Source: JAKOUY01 sp037045185 (lineage in GTDB: Bacteria; Actinomycetota; Acidimicrobiia; Acidimicrobiales; Ilumatobacteraceae). Taken from it: DNA of 64,000 nt. The notes under the pieces were generated by a model. That model had not been told where the DNA came from. It saw only the letters and a list, made by a program, of their open reading frames with translations, and ran no database searches. Both the position numbers and the translations under genes were made by a program. Every line of letters begins with the position of its first letter. Positions within the stretch are counted from its first letter, which is position 1. Positions 9,172-17,143 of this stretch are shown in pieces. Location of the stretch: the NCBI GenBank assembly GCA_037045185.1, contig JBAOHQ010000001.1:124001-188000 (forward strand), read 5' to 3'.

Positions 9172-10791
9172 TCAGCCGGCCGGAACGATGCGGCCCGTCC
9201 ACGGTGAGAGCAGCGTGTACGAGCCGAAGTCCTCGATGGTGAGATCGTCGTGGATAGCCGTCGCCGCGACACCCCACCACAGCGGAACGTAGGGGACGTC
9301 CACCATCGCCAGGCGCTGGGCCTCGATGAGCAGCTCGATCCGCTTGGCCGGGTCGGCCTCCTCTTTGACCTTGACCATCTGCGCCGTGACATCGGCGTTG
9401 GTGTACGACGCAGGGTTGCCCTCGCCGAGGAACCAGCTGGACATCTCCGCCGGGTCACCGGTGGTGTTGGAGTAGCTCATGTAGGCCAGGCCCCAGTCGG
9501 GCGATCCGATCGTGTCGAACCACTGCTCCACCGGCATCTCCTGGATGTCGATGGTGATGCCGAGGGGCTCCAGCGTGGCCTTCAACGACTGGAACGCCTG
9601 GCTCACCTGCGGGGCGCTGGAGGAGATGCCCACCTTGGTGGAAAAGCCCGTCGGCACCTTGGACTTGGCCAGTTCGGCCTTGGCCGCCTCGAGGTCGAAG
9701 GGCAGATCCAGCACGGCCTTCAGCGCGGCGCGGGCGCCGTCGGCGCCGAGCACCTTGTCGATCTGCTCCGGGGTGGTCAAGGCCGTGGCCGGCTCACCGT
9801 GGCCGCCGAGCAGGCTGGTGACGAACCCGGCCCGGTCGCAGGCCAGGGCGATGGCCTTGCGCACGTGGACGTCGTCGAAGGGGGCGACGGCGGTGTTGAA
9901 GTCGATGCCCACGTAGCTGCGGTCCGGGGCGATCAGCACGGTGGTGTCCCCGGCGTCGTCCCACTCCTGCTTCTGGTCCAGCGAGATGTTGATGGCCAGG
10001 TCGATGTCGCCCGACTGGCGGGCCAGGATGCGGGTGGTCTCCTCCCGGATGAAGTCGATGCGCACCTTCTTGACCGGCACGTGCCCGCCCCACCAGGTGT
10101 CCACCCGCTCCAGCTCGACCATCGAGTCCGGGGCGAACTTGGTGACCCGGTAGGGGCCGGTGCCGTAGAGCAGCGCCGTGGTGGTGCCGATCTCGCCGCC
10201 GTTGGCCTCGACGAACTTCTGCGAGGTGATCCACAGAGCGTTGGCCGCGCACGGACCCCACTCGAAGGCCACGTCCGGGTTCGTCAGGGTGATGGTCACC
10301 TGGCGATCGCCGGTCTTGGCCACCGAGGCCATGTTCGCCCAGTAGTACGACGTGTTCGGTGAGGCCTTCTCGTCCTTGGCCAAGTTCACCGAGTAGACGA
10401 CGTCGTCGACGGTGACCGGCACACCGTCGCTGAAGGTGGCGCCGGCCCGCAGGGTGTACACGTAGGTGGTGGGCGAGGTCTTCTCCCACGACTCGGCCAG
10501 CGCGGGGACGAGGTTGCCCTGACCGTCGGGGGCGACGAGGCCCTCGCTGACGAGCGCCGCCACGTAGTAGTTGAGGATGCCGGCTTCCTTGCCGGGGTAC
10601 AGGTTGGACAGCGAGGCGGCAAAGCCGATCTTCAGTTCCTCGATGCCCGCTCCCGCCGTGGACGCGGTACCGGGTGTCGACGCCAGCCAGCGAGCCGCGG
10701 CGGCATCACGCCCGGTGAGCAGGAGTGCGAGCGTGGATGCGCCGGCGCCGCGGAGCACCGTGCGGCGGCTGAGAGCGGGTGTGTGGTCCAT
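9172..10791 (-). CDS. Peptide/nickel-type ABC transporter substrate-binding protein (SBP family 5), Tat signal
   Basis: 539-residue extracytoplasmic solute-binding protein of SBP family 5 (OppA/DppA). The N-terminus carries a twin-arginine signal (SRRTVLRGAGAS, RR at residues 9-10) followed by a hydrophobic stretch. Family-typical blocks include LVPALAESWEKTSPTTYVYT, LRAGATFSDGVPVTVDDVVY and DDVHVRKAIALACDRAGFV. ATG 10791 was chosen because AGGGG lies just upstream and the Tat motif follows at once; the frame runs on upstream but only through antisense of the adjacent molybdo-enzyme gene. First gene of the minus-strand operon and divergent from coxL; the 204-base gap between them must hold both promoters, though I cannot assign them confidently. 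Ligand not readable. Confidence 0.92.
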   Translation of the reverse strand: MDHTPALSRRTVLRGAGASTLALLLTGRDAAAARWLASTPGTASTAGAGIEELKIGFAASLSNLYPGKEAGILNYYVAALVSEGLVAPDGQGNLVPALAESWEKTSPTTYVYTLRAGATFSDGVPVTVDDVVYSVNLAKDEKASPNTSYYWANMASVAKTGDRQVTITLTNPDVAFEWGPCAANALWITSQKFVEANGGEIGTTTALLYGTGPYRVTKFAPDSMVELERVDTWWGGHVPVKKVRIDFIREETTRILARQSGDIDLAINISLDQKQEWDDAGDTTVLIAPDRSYVGIDFNTAVAPFDDVHVRKAIALACDRAGFVTSLLGGHGEPATALTTPEQIDKVLGADGARAALKAVLDLPFDLEAAKAELAKSKVPTGFSTKVGISSSAPQVSQAFQSLKATLEPLGITIDIQEMPVEQWFDTIGSPDWGLAYMSYSNTTGDPAEMSSWFLGEGNPASYTNADVTAQMVKVKEEADPAKRIELLIEAQRLAMVDVPYVPLWWGVAATAIHDDLTIEDFGSYTLLSPWTGRIVPAG

Positions 10792-10995
10792 GTGTTCCCC
10801 TGTTCGTGTGCTGCGGCCACGACCGCTGCGTATAGCTGTGGTGACCAGTTGGGCGTTGACACTAGACGCTGTGGCAACCCCCGCCGACACCGGACCGCCC
10901 AACCGGCCACGAACCGCAGGGACCTGGCGATCCGGTCTAGTCTCGGCCGGTCGACGCACGACGCGTGACCAGCGCGAGCAGATGGAGGGTCCACC

Positions 10996-13281
10996 GTGGG
11001 TGGCAGCATTCTTGGCAATCGGGTCCTGCGCAAGGAGGACCCCAAGTTCCTCACGACTGGTGGCGTCTACGTCGACGACATGCGCCTCGCCGAACTCGAC
11101 GGCGCCCTGCACGTCACCTACGTGCGCTCCTCGGTGGCCCATGGCCGCATCGTCTCCATCGACACCGCCGACGCCCTGGCCATGCCCGGCGTCGTGGCCA
11201 TCTACACCGCCGAGGATCTCGGCCTGGCGCCCGTGGCGGCCGGGTTCAACCCCGGCGTGGCCCACACGATGCTGGCGTCCGGCAAGGTGCGTTTCGTCGG
11301 TGAGCCCGTCGCCGTGGTGCTCACCGAGCACCGCGCCCAGGGCGAGGACGCCGCCGAGGCCGTGATCGTCGACTACGACACCCTCCCCGCCGTCGTCGAC
11401 ATGGAGGAGGCCCTGACCTCCACCACCCTGCTGTACGACGAGGCCGGCAGCAACGTCATCTTCGACACCACGGCGCTGGGCATGCCCGACGTCTCCGGTG
11501 ACGAGTGGTTCGCCGACTGCGAGGTCGTCGTCCACGGGCGTTTCGTCAACCAGCGCGTCGCCCCGTGCCCGCTGGAGGTCCGCGGCGCGGCGGCGGCGTG
11601 GTCCGGCGGCCGGTTGACCCAGTGGCTGTCCACCCAGGCCGCCCAAGGCGCCAAGGACGCCATCGTCAAGGCCAACGGGGTCGAGGCCGATCAGGTTCGG
11701 GTCGTCGCCCCGGACGTTGGCGGCGGGTTCGGCGCCAAGATCGAGGTGTGGCCGGAGGAGGCCCTGCTGGGCGTGCTGGCGGCGAAGCTGGGCCGCCCCG
11801 TGGTGTGGCGCGAGACGCGCACCGAGAGCATGATGACCCTCGGCCACGGCCGCGGCCAGATCCAGTACGTCTCCATCGGGGGTAGCCGCGCCGGCAAGGT
11901 CACCCACTACCGCCTGCGGGTCATCCAGGACTGCGGCGGGTTCGGCAACATGGGCACGATCCTGGCCCCGTTCATGACCCGGCCGATGTCGTCGGGTGTC
12001 TACGACATCCCCAACATCGAGTGCCGCACCACCAGCGTGCTGACCAACACCGCGCCCACCACCGCGTACCGCGGCGCCGGTCGCCCGGAGGCCACGGCCG
12101 CCATCGAACGGGCGATGGACCTGTTCGCCGCCGAGATCGGCCAGGATCCCGCCGAGGTCCGCCGGGCCAACCTCATCGCCCCGTTCAACCAGCCGCACAC
12201 CACCGCCATCGGCCAGACCTACGACGTGGGCGACTACGAGGGCTCGCTCGACAAGGTCCTGGCTGCGGCCGACTACGCCGGCCTGCGCGCCGAGCAGGCC
12301 GCCCGGCGGGCCAGCGGTGACGTCAAGCAGCTGGGCATCGGCGTCAGCGTGTACGTCGAGATCACGGGAGGCGTGCCGCCTTTTGGCGAGGCCGCCAAGG
12401 TGGAGGTCACCGATGACGGCGGCGCCGTCGTCTACACCGGCACCTCGCCCCACGGCCAGGGCCACTGGACGGCATGGAGCATGCTGGCCCACGAGCAGAC
12501 GGGCATCCCGATGGACAAGATCGAACTGGTCTGGGGTGACACCGATCGTGTGGCCGTGGGCGGCGGAACGATGGGTTCGCGCTCGCTGCAGCAGGGCGGC
12601 GCCGCCGTGTACCAGGTCGCCGGTGAGCTCACCGATAAGGCCAAGCAGCTCGCCGCCACGTTGTTGGAGGCCGACGAGGCCGACATCGTCCTCGACAAGG
12701 ACCACGGCGCCTTCCATGTCGCCGGGACACCCGCCGTCTCCAAGACGTGGGCCGATCTGGCCGCTGCCTCGAAGGACGCCGGCGAGCCGCTGGCCCACGA
12801 GAACCGCTTCGAGGCATCCAGCCCGACGTTCCCGTTCGGCGCCCACGTGGCCGTCGTGGAGGTGGACACCGAGACCGGCGCGGTGACCCACCTGCGCCAC
12901 ATCGCCTGTGACGATGCCGGACGGGTGCTCAACCCGATGCTGCTCGAAGGGCAGATCCACGGTGGCGTCGCCCAGGGCACCGCTCAGGCGCTGCTGGAAG
13001 AGGTCCGCTACGACTCCGACGGGAACCCGATCACCTCGAACCTGGCCGACTACGCGATGATCTCGGCCGCCGAGTTGCCCAGCATCGAGGTCATCCACAT
13101 GGAGACGCCCACCTTCGTCAACCCCCTCGGGGCCAAGGGCATCGGCGAGAGCGGGACCATCGGGTCCACCCCTGCCGTGCAGTCGGCCGTCGTCGACGCC
13201 CTGAGTCACCTGGGGATCCGGCACATCGACATGCCGGCCACCGCCGAGCGGGTGTGGTCGGCCATCAGCGCCGCGTCGTAG
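10996..13281 (+). CDS. coxL: Molybdenum hydroxylase large subunit, form II CoxL-like (CO dehydrogenase/xanthine dehydrogenase family)
   Basis: 761-residue molybdopterin-cytosine-dinucleotide subunit. It contains LRKEDPKFLTTGGVYVDDM near the start, VAPDVGGGFGAKIEVWPEE (Mo-cofactor binding), the active-site loop TAYRGAGRPE (Tyr358-Arg363) and the catalytic glutamate in GAKGIGESG (Glu718). In the CoxL literature AYRGAGR marks form II enzymes, while proven CO dehydrogenases have AYRCSFR. CO as substrate is therefore unproven; an aromatic, purine or aldehyde substrate is possible. GTG 10996 has GGAGGG six bases upstream. The usual coxM and coxS partners do not flank it but lie 10 kb downstream, and accessory genes lie at 30-35 kb. 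Intact, full length. Confidence 0.92.
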   Translation: MGGSILGNRVLRKEDPKFLTTGGVYVDDMRLAELDGALHVTYVRSSVAHGRIVSIDTADALAMPGVVAIYTAEDLGLAPVAAGFNPGVAHTMLASGKVRFVGEPVAVVLTEHRAQGEDAAEAVIVDYDTLPAVVDMEEALTSTTLLYDEAGSNVIFDTTALGMPDVSGDEWFADCEVVVHGRFVNQRVAPCPLEVRGAAAAWSGGRLTQWLSTQAAQGAKDAIVKANGVEADQVRVVAPDVGGGFGAKIEVWPEEALLGVLAAKLGRPVVWRETRTESMMTLGHGRGQIQYVSIGGSRAGKVTHYRLRVIQDCGGFGNMGTILAPFMTRPMSSGVYDIPNIECRTTSVLTNTAPTTAYRGAGRPEATAAIERAMDLFAAEIGQDPAEVRRANLIAPFNQPHTTAIGQTYDVGDYEGSLDKVLAAADYAGLRAEQAARRASGDVKQLGIGVSVYVEITGGVPPFGEAAKVEVTDDGGAVVYTGTSPHGQGHWTAWSMLAHEQTGIPMDKIELVWGDTDRVAVGGGTMGSRSLQQGGAAVYQVAGELTDKAKQLAATLLEADEADIVLDKDHGAFHVAGTPAVSKTWADLAAASKDAGEPLAHENRFEASSPTFPFGAHVAVVEVDTETGAVTHLRHIACDDAGRVLNPMLLEGQIHGGVAQGTAQALLEEVRYDSDGNPITSNLADYAMISAAELPSIEVIHMETPTFVNPLGAKGIGESGTIGSTPAVQSAVVDALSHLGIRHIDMPATAERVWSAISAAS

Positions 13282-13316
13282 AGCGAATCGCCCGACACAC
13301 GGGCGGCTGACGAGCG

Positions 13317-13337
13317 AATCACTCGCCTAGAGTGATT
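13317..13337. promoter_or_regulatory. Perfect 7-base inverted repeat before the aminotransferase gene
   Basis: AATCACT (13317-13323) and AGTGATT (13331-13337) are exact reverse complements separated by 7 bases, so the half-site centres are 14 bases apart. The element ends 3 bases before ATG 13341. It could be an operator for a dimeric repressor or a small hairpin over the ribosome-binding region; no good Shine-Dalgarno is otherwise visible. Confidence 0.5.
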
Positions 13338-13340
13338 TCG

Positions 13341-14696
13341 ATGAGCCGATCACTTGATCGCACCCGAATCGCCGAGCTGCACGCGATCGAGGAGCAGCGC
13401 TTCGTCGAGCTCCACCCGCGCTCGGCGGCGCTGGCCGCCGAGGCCCGCGGCTCGCTGCTCGGCGGGGTGCCGATGGCTTGGATGACGAAGTGGCCGGGGT
13501 CGTTCCCCGTCTTCGTCGACCACGCCGCGGGGGCCCGGTGCACCGACGTCGACGGCCATGAGTACATCGACTTGTGCCTCGGTGACACCGGGGCGATGAC
13601 CGGCCACGCCCTCGCAGCGGTGGCCGACGCGCTGGCCACCCAGGCCCGTCGGGGGATCACCACCATGCTCCCCTCTACCGAGGCGGTCTGGGTGGGCGGC
13701 GAACTGGCCAGGCGCTTCGGCCTGCCCTACTGGCAGATGGCGATGACCGCCACGGACGCCAACCGCTTCGTCCTGCGGTTCTGCCGCTCGATCACCGGGC
13801 GGCGAAAGATCCTGGTGTTCGACTGGTGCTACCACGGCTCGGTCGACGAGGCCCTGGTGACGATGGACGCCGACGGGGCCACCATCGCCCGGCCGGGCAG
13901 CATCGGCCCGGCCTGTGATCCGGCCGTCACCACCGTGGTCGTGCCGTTCAACGACCTCGACGCGCTGCGGGAGGCGCTGGCCACCGGGGAGATCGCCTGC
14001 GTCCTGGCCGAGCCGGCGCTGACCAACATCGGCATCGTCCTGCCCGACCCCGGCTTCCACGCCGAACTCCGCCGGCTCGCCCGCGAGGCCGGGACGCTGC
14101 TGGTGATGGACGAGACCCACACGATCTGCGTCGGGCCCGGTGGGGCGACGGCCGCCTGGGGCCTGCAGCCGGACTTCCTGGTGATCGGCAAGACCATCGG
14201 TGGCGGGATGCCCGCCGCGGCATACGGCCTGACCGCCGAGATGGCCGGCGCCCTGCACCAGTCGATGTACGACGGAGGCATCGACGTCAGCGGCGTCGGC
14301 GGGACGCTCACCGGCAACGCGCCGGCCCTGGCCGCGGTGCGGGCCACGCTGTCCAGCGCCCTCGGACCGGATGACTTCGCCGTGATGATCCCCCTGGCCA
14401 CCGCCTGGACCGAGGGCGTGCGCTGCGTGATCCAGCGCTTCGATCTGGCCTGGCACGTCCAGCAACTGGGCGCCCGGGCCGAGTACTGGTTCTGCCCGCC
14501 GCCGCGCGACGGCGCCGCCGCGGCCGCCGCCATCGACGCCGACCTCGACGCGTTCATGCACCTGTGGGCGCTGAACCGCGGCATCCTGCTGACCCCGTTC
14601 CACAACATGGCGCTGTTCTCCCCGCACCACCGGTTGAGCGACGTGGAGCGGCACACCGAGGTGTTCACCGCGGCGGTGTCAGCCCTGGTGGGGTGA
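13341..14696 (+). CDS. PLP-dependent class III aminotransferase (aspartate aminotransferase family; GSA-aminomutase-like)
   Basis: 451-residue fold-type I PLP enzyme. The Schiff-base lysine is Lys284 in VIGKTIGGGMPAAAYG; the preceding LLVMDETHT supplies the Asp that pairs with the pyridine nitrogen, and DVDGHEYIDLCLGDTGAMTG is the N-terminal substrate-domain motif of glutamate-1-semialdehyde aminomutase relatives. The C-terminal LNRGILLTPFHNMALFSPHH is also typical. It is not assigned as hemL because no tetrapyrrole genes are nearby and annotated members of this subgroup are mostly transaminases of unknown substrate. ATG 13341 is preferred over GTG 13332, which lies inside the inverted repeat. 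Its end overlaps the convergent glycosyltransferase gene by 18 bases. Confidence 0.85.
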   Translation: MSRSLDRTRIAELHAIEEQRFVELHPRSAALAAEARGSLLGGVPMAWMTKWPGSFPVFVDHAAGARCTDVDGHEYIDLCLGDTGAMTGHALAAVADALATQARRGITTMLPSTEAVWVGGELARRFGLPYWQMAMTATDANRFVLRFCRSITGRRKILVFDWCYHGSVDEALVTMDADGATIARPGSIGPACDPAVTTVVVPFNDLDALREALATGEIACVLAEPALTNIGIVLPDPGFHAELRRLAREAGTLLVMDETHTICVGPGGATAAWGLQPDFLVIGKTIGGGMPAAAYGLTAEMAGALHQSMYDGGIDVSGVGGTLTGNAPALAAVRATLSSALGPDDFAVMIPLATAWTEGVRCVIQRFDLAWHVQQLGARAEYWFCPPPRDGAAAAAAIDADLDAFMHLWALNRGILLTPFHNMALFSPHHRLSDVERHTEVFTAAVSALVG

Positions 14697-15356
14697 ACGC
14701 CCAGGTCGGCGGCCAGCCAGGACGGCGGCGCACACCTCACGGGCCGCGGCGCCCAGCCTCGACGCCTCCTCGGCGCAGGCGTGACCCAGGTCGGCGAAGG
14801 TGTCCAGGTCACGAGCCAGGGGCAACGGGACCACCTCCAGCCCGACCTCGGCGAGCCGCCGGCGCTGCACCTCGCCGGTGACGGAGGTGCTCATCGGCAC
14901 GCCACGGAACACCTCGTCGCAGGGCGCGCCATCAGGCAGCCCGATCGCCCAGTACCCGCCGTCCACCGCCGGACCGAGACACGCCCGGCCGGCAGCGACG
15001 GCGCGCAGACCATCGGCCGCGACGGCCACGGCAGCCGGGGTGTCCATGCCCACCACCAGTCCGGGCCCCAGCGCCCGAAACCCGGCGGCAAGCCGCTCCC
15101 CCAGGTCACCGGCGCTCTGCGGCACCACCTCGAATCCGTCGCCGCGGTATCCGGGATCCGGGCCGTCCCACAGCAGGACGGTCCGCAACGCCCCGCCGCG
15201 CCAGGCGGTGGCCACCCGCCGGACGGCGTCCATCGTGTCGGCCAGCGCGGCCTCGGCCACCCGTGCGGCCTGCAGCGGTGTGCACGGCGGGCACAGACGG
15301 GTCTTCACCCGTCCGGGCACGGGCGCCTTGGCGATCACGGTCAGGTGCAGCGTCAC
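14679..15356 (-). CDS. DUF2064/TIGR04282-type nucleotidyltransferase-fold glycosyltransferase
   Basis: 225-residue protein of the TIGR04282 (DUF2064) family, related to GT-A and MobA-like folds. It begins TLHLTVIAKAPVPGRVKTRL, the diagnostic N-terminal motif, and has GMDTPAAV and GPAVDGGYWAIGL, the usual metal/nucleotide region. These proteins are commonly next to a family 2 glycosyltransferase, as here, and are thought to act in lipid or cell-envelope glycan assembly; the biochemical activity is not established. GTG 15356 overlaps the GT2 stop (GTGA), so the two are translationally coupled. An ATG is absent, which is common in this window. Confidence 0.82.
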   Translation of the reverse strand: MTLHLTVIAKAPVPGRVKTRLCPPCTPLQAARVAEAALADTMDAVRRVATAWRGGALRTVLLWDGPDPGYRGDGFEVVPQSAGDLGERLAAGFRALGPGLVVGMDTPAAVAVAADGLRAVAAGRACLGPAVDGGYWAIGLPDGAPCDEVFRGVPMSTSVTGEVQRRRLAEVGLEVVPLPLARDLDTFADLGHACAEEASRLGAAAREVCAAVLAGRRPGRSPHQG

Positions 15357-16006
15357 TGGCGCACCGTCCGCAGAACCGCCGACATGTCGCGCACGGCACG
15401 GACCGTGCCGCGCACCGTGCCCGTCACCTTCGAGCGCCCCGATCGCGCCAGGTAGTCGGCGGGCAGGGAGTGGATCCGCCACCCGGCCAGGTGGGCGCGC
15501 AGGATCATCTCCAGCGGCCACCCGCTGCGCCGATCGGTCAGGCCGAGCTCCAGCAGGGCACTGCGGCGGGCGACGCGGATCGGCCCGGGATCGGCCAGCG
15601 CAAGGCCCGTCCTGGCGCGCAGCAACGCGGCCAGGGCGACGTTGGCCAACCTGGCGTGCACCGGCCACGCGCCGCGACGGGCGATGCGCCGGCCCACCAC
15701 CAGATCGGCCTCGTCCTCGTCCACGTACCTGACGAACGCCGGCAGGACGAAGGGGTCCAGGGACCCGTCGCAGTCCATGAAGCACACGACGTCGGACGTC
15801 GCCGCCTGCAGTCCGGCCCAGCACGCCGCGCCGAACCCCTGGCGGGCCTCGTGGACCACCGTCGCCCCGGCACGGCGGGCCTCGTCGGCAGTTCCGTCGG
15901 TGCTGGCGTTGTCCACCACGATGGCCCGGAAGCCGGGGGGCATCCGGCCGACGACCCACCCGACTGCCTCGGCCTCGTTCAACGCTGGGAGAATGACGTC
16001 AGGCAT
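15353..16006 (-). CDS. Family 2 glycosyltransferase (dolichyl-phosphate mannosyltransferase-like)
   Basis: 217-residue GT-A fold glycosyltransferase. VILPALNEAEAVGWVV is the nucleotide-binding start, IVVDNASTDGTADEARR the conserved second block, and FMDCDGSLDP contains the Asp-x-Asp-like metal-binding motif; DLVVGRRIARRG and LEMILRAHLAGWRIHSLP complete the pattern. No membrane segments, so it is probably peripheral. It may transfer a sugar to a lipid carrier or protein, perhaps with the membrane GT-C-like protein downstream at 17.1-18.5 kb. ATG 16006 is chosen at the start of the conserved domain. It is divergent from the epimerase gene; only 37 bases separate the two starts. Confidence 0.87.
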   Translation of the reverse strand: MPDVILPALNEAEAVGWVVGRMPPGFRAIVVDNASTDGTADEARRAGATVVHEARQGFGAACWAGLQAATSDVVCFMDCDGSLDPFVLPAFVRYVDEDEADLVVGRRIARRGAWPVHARLANVALAALLRARTGLALADPGPIRVARRSALLELGLTDRRSGWPLEMILRAHLAGWRIHSLPADYLARSGRSKVTGTVRGTVRAVRDMSAVLRTVRQ

Positions 16007-16043
16007 CGTCGACCCCGTCGGCGCCGATCGACAGGAGAGAGCA

Positions 16044-17135
16044 GTGCGCGTTCTGGTCACCGGCGGCGCCGGCTTCATCGGCGGGACGATCGTCGGGCAG
16101 TTGCTGGCCCAGGGCCACGAGGTCGTCGTGGTCGACGACCTCGACCCGGCGGCCCACGCCGGCCTGCCGGCCGGTCTGCATGCCGACGCCCATTACGTGT
16201 GGGCCGACGTGCGCGACGCCAGCCTGTGGCCGGAGATCCTCCCCGGCGTGGAGGCCGTGTGCCACCAGGCGGCCAAGGTCGGGCTGGGTGTCGATTTCGC
16301 CGACGTCGCCCAGTACGTCAGCCGCAACGACCTCGGCACGGCCACCCTGCTGCGCGCCCTGCACGACGACCGCTTCAGCGGGCCGCTGGTGCTGGCCTCC
16401 AGCATGGTGGTGTACGGCGAGGGCCGATATCGCTGCGCCGACCACGGGGTGGTGCGCCCGGCGCCTCGGGCCGCAGCCGACCTGGCTGCCGGGCGCTACG
16501 AACCTGGCTGCCCGATCTGTGCCGCGGCGCTGGTCGCCGAGGCCGTGCCGGAGACCCACTGGCTGGACCCGCGCAACGTCTACGCCACCAGCAAGCTTGC
16601 CCAGGAAGGCCTGGCCAGCGCGTTCGCCCGGGAGCACCCCGGCTGCGCGATGACCGCGTTGCGCTACCACAACGTGTACGGCCCGGGGATGCCCCGGGAC
16701 ACCCCCTACGCCGGGGTGGCCAGCCTGTTCCGTTCGGCCTACGCCCGTGGTGAGACGCCCACGGTGATGGAGGACGGCGCCCAGATCCGTGACTTCGTCC
16801 ACGTCGCCGACGTCGCCCGGGCCAACGTGCTGGCCATCACCGGCCAGGGCGCGCCAGGGATCTACAACGTGTGCTCCGGCGAACCGCACACCATCGCCGA
16901 TCTGGCCGGGGCCCTCCGCCCGGCGGGCGGCCCGCCGCCGCAGATCGTCGGCGGGTACCGGCTGGGTGATGTCCGCCACGTCTTCGCCGACCCGACGCTG
17001 GCGGCCGAGCGCCTCGGGTTCCGAGCCGCCATCGACTTCGACAGCGGGATGGCCGAGTTCGCCACCGCGCCGTTGCGGTCCAGCTGCGGACCGTCGCCGG
17101 AGATCCGCCGGCTGGAGAACCCTCATCCTCACTGA
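16044..17135 (+). CDS. NAD-dependent epimerase/dehydratase (extended SDR)
   Basis: 363-residue nucleotide-sugar epimerase/dehydratase. MRVLVTGGAGFIGG is the NAD(P)-binding Gly-rich motif; the catalytic Tyr/Lys are in NVYATSKLAQE, and LRYHNVYGPGMPRDTPYAGV and DGAQIRDFVHVADVARAN are extended-SDR signatures. A segment with CPIC (YEPGCPICAA) is inserted before the catalytic motif; this insert is common in a subgroup of actinobacterial epimerases. GTG 16044 has AGGAGAGA upstream. It is divergent from the two soluble glycosyltransferases, so a role in making an activated sugar for the same glycan is reasonable but inferred. Product sugar unknown. Confidence 0.9.
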   Translation: MRVLVTGGAGFIGGTIVGQLLAQGHEVVVVDDLDPAAHAGLPAGLHADAHYVWADVRDASLWPEILPGVEAVCHQAAKVGLGVDFADVAQYVSRNDLGTATLLRALHDDRFSGPLVLASSMVVYGEGRYRCADHGVVRPAPRAAADLAAGRYEPGCPICAAALVAEAVPETHWLDPRNVYATSKLAQEGLASAFAREHPGCAMTALRYHNVYGPGMPRDTPYAGVASLFRSAYARGETPTVMEDGAQIRDFVHVADVARANVLAITGQGAPGIYNVCSGEPHTIADLAGALRPAGGPPPQIVGGYRLGDVRHVFADPTLAAERLGFRAAIDFDSGMAEFATAPLRSSCGPSPEIRRLENPHPH

Positions 17136-17143
17136 CATCCCGG

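Noticed and set aside
10792..13224. Long minus-strand open frame covering the coxL gene and running into the substrate-binding protein
   Set aside because: It is the antisense of the intact, motif-rich coxL gene. High GC leaves antisense frames open; composition is Asp/Gly/His/Arg-rich with no domains, and the binding protein has its own Tat start at 10791.
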